Shown: piece by piece, positions 51,845 to 61,076 of the stretch
Position numbering within the stretch: position 1 is the stretch's first letter
How the letters are laid out: each line of letters starts with the position of its first letter
Assembly (NCBI GenBank): GCA_020054235.1
Contig: JAGVLQ010000002.1
Coordinates: 1 to 64,000, forward strand
DNA from: Candidatus Babeliales bacterium
Lineage (GTDB): Bacteria; Babelota; Babeliae; Babelales; JACPOV01
Direction of reading: 5' to 3'
DNA length: 64,000 bases
Program-made: the position numbers and the translations under genes
The notes under the pieces: model-generated
What the model was told of the DNA's origin: nothing
The model's input: the letters and a program-made list of their open reading frames with translations, nothing else
The model's database searches: none

Positions 51845-52327
51845 ATGAAAACAACATTAAAATATAGCTTATCTATATTAACAATCATGAGCACCTGCCT
51901 AACGCATAAGGCAAGCTTTACTGCTGAAGAAAAACTAGAGAATGTTCATCAAATAAGTATTACTATTGTAAATAATACAAATGAAAAATTTACAATAATG
52001 AGCAACACTAATACATTAAGCACAGTACAAGCTCAAAGCACAACACCTAAATTGAATATTCCACTAAAATTCGATTCACAATCGGGTATAATTGAGCCAA
52101 AATCAAATTTAAAGCTTGTAAATACAACTACAAAAAAAGAATACCCTTTTGATTTCGCTGTTTCTTTTAGAGATACATACAAATTAGCCGCAGCATTCAA
52201 TAACAAAAGAATAGATGAAAACATAGATTTAGGGAAACAAGGAGAACTAGGAATCAACTTTGAACTAACGCTAGAAGGAAATAATCTCCAAGATTCAACC
52301 CTTGATTTCACAGCTCGAGTAAAATAA
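51845..52327 (+). CDS. Small secreted protein, paralog of the 54018 gene
   Basis: 160 residues with a signal peptide (about 5-24). The mature part is beta-rich: ISITIVNNTNEKFTIMS near the start and GINFELTLEGNNLQDSTLDF at the end. The protein at 54018-54539 has matching ends (ISIFNETNSDYTFAI, HIELNLRGASLKNS), and the upstream promoters match. AAAGGAG precedes the ATG and a terminator follows. No known family. Confidence 0.65.
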   Translation: MKTTLKYSLSILTIMSTCLTHKASFTAEEKLENVHQISITIVNNTNEKFTIMSNTNTLSTVQAQSTTPKLNIPLKFDSQSGIIEPKSNLKLVNTTTKKEYPFDFAVSFRDTYKLAAAFNNKRIDENIDLGKQGELGINFELTLEGNNLQDSTLDFTARVK

Positions 52328-52333
52328 ACGATC

Positions 52334-52360
52334 AGGGCAGCAACCCTGCCCTTCTTTTTT
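52334..52360 (+). terminator. Rho-independent terminator
   Basis: AGGGCAG pairs with CTGCCCT around CAACC, followed by TCTTTTTT. It closes the 51845 gene. Confidence 0.85.
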
Positions 52361-53708
52361 ACCCAATCAAATAGTCAAATGCCTTTTGCATTATTGGCTG
52401 CTCGGCACTGGCAACTACTGCAACAGCATACAATGGATATGAATGTATTTTTTCAAACATTGAATAATTAAGTTGCGAAAAGCGAAGGCCGTATGCGCTC
52501 TTATGGCTTTCCATAAAAATCTGCAGACTTTTTAATGTTTTTCCAGAGCCAGCTTTAACTTCAATGGGAATAATCTCACCGCCCTTATGGAGCAAATAAT
52601 CAACTTCAGCCTGGCTTGCGCGTGATTCACGGTGCCAATAATAAAGATATTTGCGCATGGTAGGATCACTGTAGGCTAAAAGTTCTTGGCCAACAAATGC
52701 TTCTACCAATGAGCCTTTATTGACAAATTCTGCAAGGGGATCTAAAATCCAACCGGCAATATCAGGCCCGAGAACAGTTTGGCACAAACCAACATCAAGA
52801 AAAATTAGTTTGTAATCCATGAGATCAGCTTGTGCACCAAGTGGTATGCCAAAACCTGATGAATGAAAAACTTTATGCGCAATACCTGCCGTCGCCAACA
52901 AATCTAATGCTGGAGCAAGCTCTCGTTTACGGTACTCACCTTCAATGTCACTATATTTAAATTTTTTTCCTAACTGTAGTGGAATCTGATCAAAAAGTAA
53001 TGCAACATATTTGATTTGATTTTTTTTTGCATACTTACCAAAATCTTGCCGATACGTATCTAACAAAATCTGATTAATACGCGTACATTGCAAAGCATCC
53101 TTCAATTCTTTCCAACAAAGCACTGTTTGTGGCATGCCTCCCAGTGCAAGATAATGGCCTACATACGCAAGTAATTTTTGATGCACCACTTCAGGCATTG
53201 GCGTTTCAAGGGTATGAGAAAATATTTCTTGTACTAACAATTTTTGGCCAAGCGCTGCTAAAAACTCAATAAATGAAAGCGGATATACATAAAGCGATTG
53301 CACCCTTCCAACCGGGATACCAACCTCTTCAATTACAAAATCTAATAACGATCCCGCTGCAATCACATGCAAAGCTGGCATAAGCTCATAAAAATAACGG
53401 AGAGCAGAAACAGCAGAAGGACAACTTTGAATTTCATCAAAAAAAAGTAATGTGTTGCCGGGAATTATCTCGCGACCAAAAAACAGCGCAAGCTCTTGGA
53501 CAATTCTTTGTGGCTGCAAATCTTTTTCAAATATTTTATGCACTTGAGGCTGAAGCTCAAAATTCACCTCCAAAAAATTATCAAAATTTTTTCCTAAGGT
53601 ACGTGCCGCATGCGTTTTACCTACTTGCCGAGCACCGCGCAGCAAAAGAGGCCGCCGCTGAGAATCTTGTTGCCAGGCTTTTAAAAAAACATCTATGATA
53701 CGCTTCAT
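52359..53708 (-). CDS. AAA-family ATPase with DUF4143 domain
   Basis: 449 residues. Walker A is LLLRGARQVGKTHAARTLG, Walker B NTLLFFDEIQSCPSAVSAL, with sensor-like HVIAAGSLLDFV. The DUF4143 region fills the C-terminal half, with EVDYLLHKGGEIIPIEVKAG, a pattern like the Asp-(Glu)-x-Lys core of PD-(D/E)xK nucleases. Such ATPases are widespread, variable genes of unknown role, often strain-specific. It sits between two duplicated secreted-protein genes. Confidence 0.87.
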   Translation of the reverse strand: MKRIIDVFLKAWQQDSQRRPLLLRGARQVGKTHAARTLGKNFDNFLEVNFELQPQVHKIFEKDLQPQRIVQELALFFGREIIPGNTLLFFDEIQSCPSAVSALRYFYELMPALHVIAAGSLLDFVIEEVGIPVGRVQSLYVYPLSFIEFLAALGQKLLVQEIFSHTLETPMPEVVHQKLLAYVGHYLALGGMPQTVLCWKELKDALQCTRINQILLDTYRQDFGKYAKKNQIKYVALLFDQIPLQLGKKFKYSDIEGEYRKRELAPALDLLATAGIAHKVFHSSGFGIPLGAQADLMDYKLIFLDVGLCQTVLGPDIAGWILDPLAEFVNKGSLVEAFVGQELLAYSDPTMRKYLYYWHRESRASQAEVDYLLHKGGEIIPIEVKAGSGKTLKSLQIFMESHKSAYGLRFSQLNYSMFEKIHSYPLYAVAVVASAEQPIMQKAFDYLIG

Positions 53709-53721
53709 TTAGCATCTCCAT

Positions 53722-53820
53722 GGTTAAAAATCAGGGTATTTTGAGCCAGCTTTTGGTCGAAAATCAAATACCAATTTATCATTTTTTGGTTAAAAATCAA
53801 ACACTCTATGATTTTTCCAA
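53722..53820. repeat. Three direct repeats spaced 33 bases
   Basis: GGTTAAAAATCA (53722), GGTCGAAAATCA (53755) and GGTTAAAAATCA (53788) recur every 33 bases, just upstream of the ATPase start. They could be operator sites on one helix face or a decayed coding repeat. Confidence 0.6.
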
Positions 53821-53873
53821 AAGAGGCGATGTACCATTTTCCCCTGTAAATCCAACCTTTTTTAGCCAAACTC

Positions 53874-53902
53874 TTGCCCCTTTTCCCATAAATTTATTAC
53901 AA
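53874..53902 (+). promoter_or_regulatory. Promoter matching the one at 51768
   Basis: TTGCCC (53874-53879), 17 bases, TTACAA (53897-53902). The bases between and after the boxes (CCCAT, AAATTT, TTACA, TAATAA) match the first copy. Confidence 0.55.
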
Positions 53903-53952
53903 TTATAATAATAAATAATAAATGATACTTAAATAAAAAAACGATAAAAAAA

Positions 53953-54021
53953 ATGAAGAATATAATAAAATGCGGTCTTTTATCCCTTATGGTATTCCTT
54001 TGTGCCCAAAATATCTTATGA
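53953..54021 (+). CDS. 22-residue signal-peptide-like leader ORF
   Basis: ATG 53953 opens a frame MKNIIKCGLLSLMVFLCAQN and two more residues, ending in TGA that overlaps the next ATG (ATGA). It looks like a complete signal peptide with no mature part. It may be a translated leader or a remnant of the ancestral start. The ribosome site seen in the paralog (GGAG) reads CGAT here. Confidence 0.35.
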   Translation: MKNIIKCGLLSLMVFLCAQNIL

Positions 54022-54539
54022 AAAATATAAAACAATTTTTATATATTACATTCATCATGCTTTCAAATTATCAACTTTCTGTTGGAGCAGAAATAAAGCT
54101 TCCTGCACCCACAGCAGCAATATCGATTTTTAATGAAACAAATTCTGATTATACATTTGCAATCAACAATGCCACAACCATGCTACAAAAAAATAAAAAA
54201 TCCTTAATCTCTATACCATTAGTCCAGACTACTATTGCGCCAGCTACATGGCATACACAAGCAATACTTACCGATCAAACAAGCCAAAAACAATATGGCA
54301 TACAAATAACAATAACTAAAGACTCCTCACAGAATAATATTGTATTTACCGTCATACTCTATGACCAACAAAAATTCCAGCAAGAATTTGAAATCATAAC
54401 TTGCTTAAAAGAAGAACTTAAAGAAGGAACAACCCCACTTGATCCATCAGTGATAGATAGCTATCATATAGAACTTAATTTACGCGGCGCCAGTTTAAAA
54501 AATTCAAAATTTTATTATACAGTTTCTTATCAAGAATAA
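54018..54539 (+). CDS. Small secreted protein, paralog of the 51845 gene
   Basis: 173 residues from ATG 54018, with a signal peptide (about 5-22, ending SVGA). The mature part is beta-rich, with ISIFNETNSDYTFAINNA and DSYHIELNLRGASLKNSKF matching the ends of the 51845 protein. An in-frame ATG at 53970 would add 16 residues before the leader. There is no clear ribosome site, so coupling to the short leader ORF is possible. Function unknown. The gap 54540-54746 holds nothing clear. Confidence 0.58.
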   Translation: MKNIKQFLYITFIMLSNYQLSVGAEIKLPAPTAAISIFNETNSDYTFAINNATTMLQKNKKSLISIPLVQTTIAPATWHTQAILTDQTSQKQYGIQITITKDSSQNNIVFTVILYDQQKFQQEFEIITCLKEELKEGTTPLDPSVIDSYHIELNLRGASLKNSKFYYTVSYQE

Positions 54540-54746
54540 GTTTTCCACCTAAAATTTATTACCATTACAATTAAGTAACAAAAAAATTTGTTTTAACTTA
54601 AAATGTAAATTAATTTATGGACTTTTGGTGCAAGGAATTCTTTTCTAAAAGCTACTTGAAAAAACCCATGACAAAAGAGAAAGTAACAAAATTATTTGAA
54701 AAATACCTTTAACAAGCCTATAGAAACAGAATAACTTGCATCTCAA

Positions 54747-55544
54747 TCAATCAGACTTTCGCGCCCAAGCAAAAAGCATTGGACAGGAATAACTAAAAAA
54801 ATCTTTATTCGGAAATCGAGAAAGAAATAGTTTTTTCATTTGATCTTCATATCTTTCTAAAAGAAATTTATGAGGGTTCTTATTGTTAGAGATACAAATC
54901 TTAGGAATGTCGAGCAACCATGAACGTAAAAGCTTTTCTAAATCGCTATAGTTACACTCATAAGAACCCTCATACGCATTCATAGAAATACACTTAAGAT
55001 CTGATGTCTTTAAAAATTCCATAAATTCTTGTGGATTACATTTAAAAAGATCCAATACCAAAAAAGACATGCAAAAATCCTTATCTTCTTTGAGCAAATT
55101 ATAAAAAACATCAAAATCATTCGCTTTAAACTGATTCGGTGCAATACATAAAAAAAGATCACCTTTTTCTCCAAGCAAATTTTTATCAGTTTTAATAGCC
55201 TGCTTTTTAAACAGATGAGATGTGTTATTCAAAGAACCAACATCAACAACAATATCATAAACCCCTTCAGACTTTGAATGAGTACTTTTTAAATTTAAAG
55301 GAAGAGATTTATTTTCCCAATAACCCATCACTTGATTTTCCTCACAAAAACAAAAAATAGTGCTTAATGGATACTTTTCGGCAAGCTTAAAGGCAAGCTC
55401 TCCATGACGAAAACCGAACTCAATAATCTTCTTTTTATCCAGGCCAATCCTTTCAATATGATCTTGAATAACCTTAAGTTCTCCGGCCTCACTAGAAACA
55501 AAGCCCGGGATGACCAGAAATAAAAAAACTATTTTTGCATTCAT
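54747..55544 (-). CDS. Secreted methyltransferase-like protein, degenerate
   Basis: 265 residues with a signal peptide (about 3-18). KKIIEFGFRHGELAFKLAEK then LSTIFCFCEENQVMGY follows the SAM motif I/II layout, but the glycine-rich loop reads GFRHG instead of GxGxG. VYDIVVDVGSLNN and GDLFLCIAPNQFK fit the later strands. The active site may be lost or changed. I cannot assign a substrate. Confidence 0.5.
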   Translation of the reverse strand: MNAKIVFLFLVIPGFVSSEAGELKVIQDHIERIGLDKKKIIEFGFRHGELAFKLAEKYPLSTIFCFCEENQVMGYWENKSLPLNLKSTHSKSEGVYDIVVDVGSLNNTSHLFKKQAIKTDKNLLGEKGDLFLCIAPNQFKANDFDVFYNLLKEDKDFCMSFLVLDLFKCNPQEFMEFLKTSDLKCISMNAYEGSYECNYSDLEKLLRSWLLDIPKICISNNKNPHKFLLERYEDQMKKLFLSRFPNKDFFSYSCPMLFAWARKSD

Positions 55545-55745
55545 ACATTCTCCTCTTTATGTTACCATTAGCCTATAATCCTATTATTTACTGTACTACC
55601 ACAAACTTTGTAAAAACAATACCAAAAAAGAATTGTCCTGAAAGTCTTATTGCAGAGAACTTTAAATGTATTCAAAACAAAAACCTAGTCAATTTTCAGA
55701 GAAAAAAGTTGAGTGAACAATACTCAAAAAATCTAAATTTTTTAC

Positions 55746-55774
55746 TTGACATTTTTTGCATCGATTTTAATATA
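55746..55774 (+). promoter_or_regulatory. dnaK promoter
   Basis: TTGACA (55746-55751), 17 bases, AATATA (55769-55774), with a further TATA-rich stretch to 55782. It lies 64 bases before the dnaK start. No CIRCE-type inverted repeat was seen. The space 55545-55745 holds only a doubtful 88-codon frame. Confidence 0.6.
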
Positions 55775-55837
55775 CAGTATAAGAAATATCTTAGAAATTA
55801 ACGTAAATTTATTGTATTGAATCCTGAAAGGAAATTC

Positions 55838-57721
55838 ATGAAAAAAATCATAGGTATCGATCTTGGAACAACCAACTCGGTCGTTGCCTTCATGGAAGGT
55901 GGCAATGCCAAGGTTATCCTTAGCAAGGAAGGCACAAATATAATTCCTTCTGTTGTTGGGTATACCAAAGATGGCAAACGCTTGGTTGGCGCTGTGGCAA
56001 AACGCCAGGCCGTTACCAATCCCGAAAATACCATATATTCTGCTAAACGCTTCATTGGTGCCAAATATGACGAAATGGCCAACGAAGTTAAAAAAATGCC
56101 TTATAAGCTGGTCAAACGCGCGAATGGCGATATCAGCATTATGGCTCAAGGCAAAGAATATTCTCCACAAGAGATCTCTGCCGCAATTTTAAGTTTAATC
56201 AAACAAACAGCTGAAGAATACTTGGGCTCTCCGGTTACTGAAGCCGTGATCACCGTTCCTGCTTATTTTAATGACGCACAGCGCCAGGCAACTAAAGATG
56301 CGGGCAAAATTGCAGGACTTGACGTAAAACGGATTATCAATGAGCCGACCGCAGCAGCACTTGCTTATGGTATGGACAAAAAGAAAGAAGGAACCATTGC
56401 AGTATTTGACTTTGGTGGCGGAACGTTTGATATTTCAATTCTTGATATCAGCGACGGCGTTATTGAAGTAAAAGCAACCAATGGCGACACGCATCTTGGT
56501 GGTGATGACATTGATCACCGCATCATTGATTACTTGGTACAAGAATTTAAAAAAGAACAGGGTATCGATATTACACACGACAAAATGGCACTCCAACGCT
56601 TGAAAGAAGCTGCTGAAAAAGCAAAAAAAGAACTTTCAACACTTGAAGAAACTGAAATCAACTTGCCATATATTACTGCAGATGCAACAGGCCCTAAACA
56701 CTTGAACATTAAAATTTCACGCGCAAAGCTAGAATCACTCTGCGCAGATTTGTTCCAGCGTTTATTAGAACCATGCAAAAAAGCATTGGCCGATGCAAAA
56801 ATCGATAAAAGCAAAATCGATGAAGTAATCTTAGTTGGCGGATCAACCCGCATGCCAAAAGTGCAACAACTGGTAAAAGATTTCTTTGGTAAAGAGCCAA
56901 ACCGCTCAGTAAACCCCGATGAAGTTGTTGCCATTGGTGCAGCAATTCAAGGTGGCGTGTTGGCCGGTGAAGTAACTGACATTCTCTTACTTGACGTAAC
57001 CCCTCTTTCATTGGGTATTGAAACGATGGGCGGTGTAGTTACCAAGTTGATAGAACGGAACACAACCATCCCAACCAAAAAGTCACAAGTTTTCTCTACA
57101 GCAGAAAACAATCAAACCGCTGTTGATATTCGTGTATTCCAAGGTGAGCGTGAATTTGCTAAAGACAATAAATTGCTTGGCCAATTCCGTCTTGATGGCA
57201 TTCCACCAGCTCCGCGCGGCGTTCCGCAAATTGAAGTTACCTTTGATATCGATGCAAATGGTATTGTAAACGTTTCAGCTAAAGACAAAGGAACCAATAA
57301 AGAGCAACGCATCACCATTACCGCCGGCAGTGGTCTTTCTAAAGATGAAATCGATAAAATGGTACAAGATGCCAAAGCACACGAAGCAGAAGACAAAAAA
57401 GCGCGTGAAGTAATTGAAAAACGCAACCGCCTAGATGGTCTCATTTTAGAAATTGAAAAATCGTTAAGCGAAAATAAAGACAAACTTTCTGAAGCTGATA
57501 AACAAACAGTTGATGCAGCCGTACAAAAAGCAAAAGCTGCACTGAAAGAATATGAAAACAATGCTGACGAGCTTGAAAAAACAACCAATGAATTAACGCA
57601 AATATGGTACAAAGTTGCTGAGCAACTATACAAGCAACAAGCATCAGGTGGTCAACCTGGTTCTGCACAAGAAGGTGAAAAACCTGAAGGGCAAGGACCA
57701 ATTGATACTGAAGCACAGTAA
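55838..57721 (+). CDS. dnaK: Chaperone DnaK (Hsp70)
   Basis: 627 residues. The ATPase domain begins [20 protein letters not shown] and contains [28 protein letters not shown] and [13 protein letters not shown]. The substrate domain has [19 protein letters not shown] 55838 has AAAGGA upstream; an earlier ATG at 55817 adds seven residues. grpE and dnaJ are not adjacent. Confidence 0.98.
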   Translation: MKKIIGIDLGTTNSVVAFMEGGNAKVILSKEGTNIIPSVVGYTKDGKRLVGAVAKRQAVTNPENTIYSAKRFIGAKYDEMANEVKKMPYKLVKRANGDISIMAQGKEYSPQEISAAILSLIKQTAEEYLGSPVTEAVITVPAYFNDAQRQATKDAGKIAGLDVKRIINEPTAAALAYGMDKKKEGTIAVFDFGGGTFDISILDISDGVIEVKATNGDTHLGGDDIDHRIIDYLVQEFKKEQGIDITHDKMALQRLKEAAEKAKKELSTLEETEINLPYITADATGPKHLNIKISRAKLESLCADLFQRLLEPCKKALADAKIDKSKIDEVILVGGSTRMPKVQQLVKDFFGKEPNRSVNPDEVVAIGAAIQGGVLAGEVTDILLLDVTPLSLGIETMGGVVTKLIERNTTIPTKKSQVFSTAENNQTAVDIRVFQGEREFAKDNKLLGQFRLDGIPPAPRGVPQIEVTFDIDANGIVNVSAKDKGTNKEQRITITAGSGLSKDEIDKMVQDAKAHEAEDKKAREVIEKRNRLDGLILEIEKSLSENKDKLSEADKQTVDAAVQKAKAALKEYENNADELEKTTNELTQIWYKVAEQLYKQQASGGQPGSAQEGEKPEGQGPIDTEAQ

Positions 57722-57724
57722 ATT

Positions 57725-57752
57725 AAAAGGGCCGGATTTCTCCGGCCCTTTT
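57725..57752 (+). terminator. Rho-independent terminator of dnaK
   Basis: AAAAGGGCCGG pairs perfectly with CCGGCCCTTTT around ATTTCT, followed by ATTATTTA. Confidence 0.9.
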
Positions 57753-57825
57753 ATTATTTATCTATCCTTTTTTTTACTAGTTCTGGTAGCATAGATAAAA
57801 ACTCAAAAATTTTGAAAGAATTACT

Positions 57826-58698
57826 ATGCTTCCACAAAGAATGTTAATCGTCACCCTTCTTTTATGCTTTGCCTACTCATTCTGCTCAGAACATGCTTTT
57901 AAGAAAGTCCCTCTTGATGTACAAAATAATTATATTGCTCAGTATTTACCTTTCAAAGATATTGAATCTGATGAGGATTTAATAAGAATCGTAAAGGGCA
58001 ATAATAATGCTATCTCAAAAAATAAATGGGGAAGTCGTATCCATACGTCAAATTTTAGGTTTGATATACATTCTGAATCTGTTATTTTACTTAGAAAGAA
58101 TGACCAACCCCTTTTTTTTCCTTTTGAACCCTTATTGACCATGAAAAAAATAAAGTCAGAAAACTCTTCTTTTTATGAATATTTCTTAGAATACCTTTTT
58201 GGTAAAAATGAAAAAAGTCTAATTATTAAAAGAAGCATTTTGTCAGCAAATTCACAGCATTTTTGCATCAACGCTCATGATAACATCAAAGATTCTCATG
58301 GTTTTTATATAGCTGATATAAAAAATAATACGATAAAATATATTTCGTTGCCAAAAGATCTTGGCTTCGATGCATATGCTTCAAAAGCAGCCATAAGCAG
58401 CGATGGCACATTAATTGCTTGCGCAGCCTCTGCCAACCTTTATCTTTTTGATATCAGTACCTGTAAGGATAATCAAGAACTAACATCGCAAGAGATCAAA
58501 ACTTTTAACATCAGAGAAAAAATCAAAAATTTAGAATTCAACCAACAATGCACCAAGCTTGCTATTGCCTATAAAGTAGATCCACAGGTTGAAATTATAC
58601 CCCTGGAAGGAAGAACAGAACCTAACAAAACATTAGCTGACTATTTTAGGAAAAATTTAATTTCACCTGACTTGAATGGTACCAAAAGTAAGAATTAA
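57826..58698 (+). CDS. Secreted protein, possible F-box-like plus WD40-like
   Basis: 290 residues with a signal peptide (about 6-20). Next is a segment like an F-box (KKVPLDVQNNYIAQYLPFKD, about 25-45) and then WD40-like strands (AAISSDGTLIACAASANLYL, LEFNQQCTKLAIAYK). The layout matches 13049-13948. WD40 propellers bind proteins; an F-box would recruit host ubiquitin ligase, but that reading is weak. No close family recognised. Confidence 0.5.
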   Translation: MLPQRMLIVTLLLCFAYSFCSEHAFKKVPLDVQNNYIAQYLPFKDIESDEDLIRIVKGNNNAISKNKWGSRIHTSNFRFDIHSESVILLRKNDQPLFFPFEPLLTMKKIKSENSSFYEYFLEYLFGKNEKSLIIKRSILSANSQHFCINAHDNIKDSHGFYIADIKNNTIKYISLPKDLGFDAYASKAAISSDGTLIACAASANLYLFDISTCKDNQELTSQEIKTFNIREKIKNLEFNQQCTKLAIAYKVDPQVEIIPLEGRTEPNKTLADYFRKNLISPDLNGTKSKN

Positions 58699-58711
58699 TT
58701 CGGACCAACTT

Positions 58712-58933
58712 TTATTTCCATAAATCTTCATGTAAAATAGTTTTTCCCTTGGTTGCATCCCTTTTTTCTGCCAATGCAGATAACGCTCTATCTTCTCGCT
58801 TTTCTAGCGCTTTGCGAATCAATTCTTTTGCAACGCTTGAAACGGATCTTTTTTCTTTTTTTGCAATCGATGAAAGGAGAGAAACTTTTTCAAGCTCGAA
58901 TGTAATATTCAAACGTGGATTTTTGGTAGCTAT
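58712..58933 (-). CDS. Orphan ribbon-helix-helix antitoxin-like protein
   Basis: 73 residues if it starts at ATA 58933, or 66 from TTG 58912. The pattern ATKNPRLNITFELEKVSLLS, then KEKRSVSSVAKELIRKALEK, is typical of RHH antitoxins and CopG repressors. AGGAG lies 5 bases before ATA, where ATG is expected; no ATG is in frame. No toxin gene is beside it. It converges with the propeller-like gene. Confidence 0.6.
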   Translation of the reverse strand: MATKNPRLNITFELEKVSLLSSIAKKEKRSVSSVAKELIRKALEKREDRALSALAEKRDATKGKTILHEDLWK

Positions 58934-59105
58934 AACAACTCCTAGCTTTTGCGCTTAATTCTATCTGTATTGTATCTCTTTTACTCACCAGTTGAATAGT
59001 TCGGCAAAAGCACCTTTTGCACAATTCCCCATTTTTTTCTATCCTTATTCTATAAGCTCAAAAACATTGAGTCTTTCAATCTGAAACATTAATAGAGGAA
59101 TTGGA

Positions 59106-59510
59106 ATGAAAAAACAGCTTTTTTTAACCTGCGCGTTTGCGCTTTTGCCTTTCGCAATCCAGGCTACTGACCCCCATGACCGTTGGCCACTCAATAGGCA
59201 CCCCAAAATTAATTTATCTGATTTAATGAAAGCAAATTATAAGAATCAAGCTCAACAGGCTACCCTTGAGCCAGCTCAGCAAAAAAAACCCATACTACTG
59301 GCTCAACAATCTATCCAGAACCCTTCGCGCGCACCTAAAAAACCAATACCTTCAAAACAAGATGTTCCGTGTATTTCACGCAGCTATTCTTTTAGTGAAA
59401 CTGCAGGCCTTATTGTAGGAAGTGTTTGCGTAACTGGCGCCGCATGTTGGTATGCTCTTCGTTCATTTACCCTGTTTGATTTTCAAAACTTTACCTTCTC
59501 TAAAAGATAA
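59106..59510 (+). CDS. Small exported protein with C-terminal hydrophobic segment
   Basis: 134 residues with a signal peptide (LFLTCAFALLPFAIQA), a Gln/Pro/Lys-rich middle and a hydrophobic segment (about 98-115). AGAGGAATTGGA precedes the ATG. No family recognised. A 16-base string inside it recurs just after its stop (59189-59204 and 59520-59535). Confidence 0.55.
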   Translation: MKKQLFLTCAFALLPFAIQATDPHDRWPLNRHPKINLSDLMKANYKNQAQQATLEPAQQKKPILLAQQSIQNPSRAPKKPIPSKQDVPCISRSYSFSETAGLIVGSVCVTGAACWYALRSFTLFDFQNFTFSKR

Positions 59511-59626
59511 TTTATAGCAACTCAATAGGCACCCCTTTGAATATTTGTATTATTTTGCTAATATGAATTTATTGGCTTAAAATATTGTAAATTTTCTATT
59601 TGTAACTTTTGATCTAATTGGAATCT

Positions 59627-61066
59627 ATGAAGAAAAAAATACTATCGCTCCTTTTTATCACCGGCTTACTTTCTGCTTGCCAGATGCAGGCTATGGATTA
59701 TAGCGATTATTTAAAAAAAATCACTGTTATTGCAAACCAACAAAATCTATTGCCTAATACAAAAAACACTCTTGAAAGCAAAACTTCTGCCACAGCAAAT
59801 AACCCACAACAATCACCATTTAAAAAGTTCTTTGAGTTTTTTAATGATGAACCCATAATAACAACACCTTATCAGGCAACTTCATTAAGAGCACAGTACC
59901 CTATTTTAAACTCGTTTGATAAAGTAGTAAAAACTACAGGGCTGGGGCTTTCTTTATATTTTCTCAGCAGCTATTGTAAAGATTACATCGATCCATCCTG
60001 GGCAGGAATACTTGGCTTAATACTCGGTTATCGTTATATTGAACCAAAAAGACCACCGTTGACTGATTCACTTTTGCTACATCCTGAAAGCGCACTTACC
60101 TATGGTTATCACATAAACGACCAATTCGGTGATGCAGTGGAAAAAAAAGGAATCAATGATTTTAAAAATAAACCATTTACACAAAAAGCATTACAAGAAA
60201 CCAATGCTCTTATTTCAACGTTTGAAAAAAAATGGCCATTATTTTTATTGGGCGAATGTACTGCCGAAGGCTGGGGCCCTTGCATACTGAGCCGCAGCTA
60301 TCAACCAAAAAATAGAGATACCTTTGAACAAGAAGTGGTTTCATCGCTATTGCAAAAAATGTCTAACACAAAGCCGGTTGAATATGTAGGCTTTGCCACG
60401 GGTGGCATGTTTCAAGATTTAGTAATCTTGGTAAAAGCACTTGCACAAAAACCCAACGGAAAAATCAACATACATCTTATCGATAAAAAGTTTACTGGTT
60501 TTGCTTATTCAAAAATGGTCATTGAACAATCAACCGAGATACATGAACATAAAAGTATAGATTTTAGTTCTCCAACCAATATGGATACTTTAAAAAATTA
60601 TGCAAAAACGCATTGGGGCGCTAAAAACGAAACTGATTCTAATATCGAAAAACTTCTTAAAATGGAATGCATTGGCCAAGAAAAAAAATGTCAGCAAATG
60701 CTTAGCTATTTAAAGAAAACGTTTCCTCATGCACAACTTTCTTTATCTGTTTATGGAAGCGCACAAGATTATTGTATGGCAACTAAAAAAACTCAAACAT
60801 ATGCTGATGTAATTTCTGCTGCGGATATGGAAGATGAAATAAGTTTGGTTCAACAAAGTAACGTTCATTATGCTGCTCTTTGCACGAAAATGCTGAAAAA
60901 AAATCCGACTGCTGACAATATTTGGCTTGCAAAAAATCCACAAAAAGGTACCGCTAAAATCCTAAAAATTTCTTTATCAAAAACACAAAACAGCATAGAA
61001 GAAAAGTTTGAACCAAAAAAAAATAAAGAAATAACGTTGTACCTTACACAAAAAGAAATAGAATAA
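59627..61066 (+). CDS. Predicted lipoprotein of unknown function
   Basis: 479 residues from ATG 59627. The start MKKKILSLLFITGLLSACQM ends in LSAC, a lipobox, so it is probably lipid-anchored at Cys18. There is a hydrophobic region at about 105-130. The second half has a Rossmann-like pattern (EYVGFATGGMFQDLVILVKA, KINIHLIDKKF). It lies 10 bases before a secreted hydrolase gene, so they may act together. No known family. Confidence 0.6.
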   Translation: MKKKILSLLFITGLLSACQMQAMDYSDYLKKITVIANQQNLLPNTKNTLESKTSATANNPQQSPFKKFFEFFNDEPIITTPYQATSLRAQYPILNSFDKVVKTTGLGLSLYFLSSYCKDYIDPSWAGILGLILGYRYIEPKRPPLTDSLLLHPESALTYGYHINDQFGDAVEKKGINDFKNKPFTQKALQETNALISTFEKKWPLFLLGECTAEGWGPCILSRSYQPKNRDTFEQEVVSSLLQKMSNTKPVEYVGFATGGMFQDLVILVKALAQKPNGKINIHLIDKKFTGFAYSKMVIEQSTEIHEHKSIDFSSPTNMDTLKNYAKTHWGAKNETDSNIEKLLKMECIGQEKKCQQMLSYLKKTFPHAQLSLSVYGSAQDYCMATKKTQTYADVISAADMEDEISLVQQSNVHYAALCTKMLKKNPTADNIWLAKNPQKGTAKILKISLSKTQNSIEEKFEPKKNKEITLYLTQKEIE

Positions 61067-61076
61067 AGGAAAAATC

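Noticed and set aside
53720-53908. 62-codon plus-strand frame with an 11-residue repeat
   Set aside because: No ribosome site, and it includes the promoter of the next gene; better read as three spaced DNA repeats.
55535-55801. 88-codon plus-strand frame before dnaK
   Set aside because: Its start overlaps the opposing gene, there is no ribosome site, and its 3' end covers the dnaK promoter.
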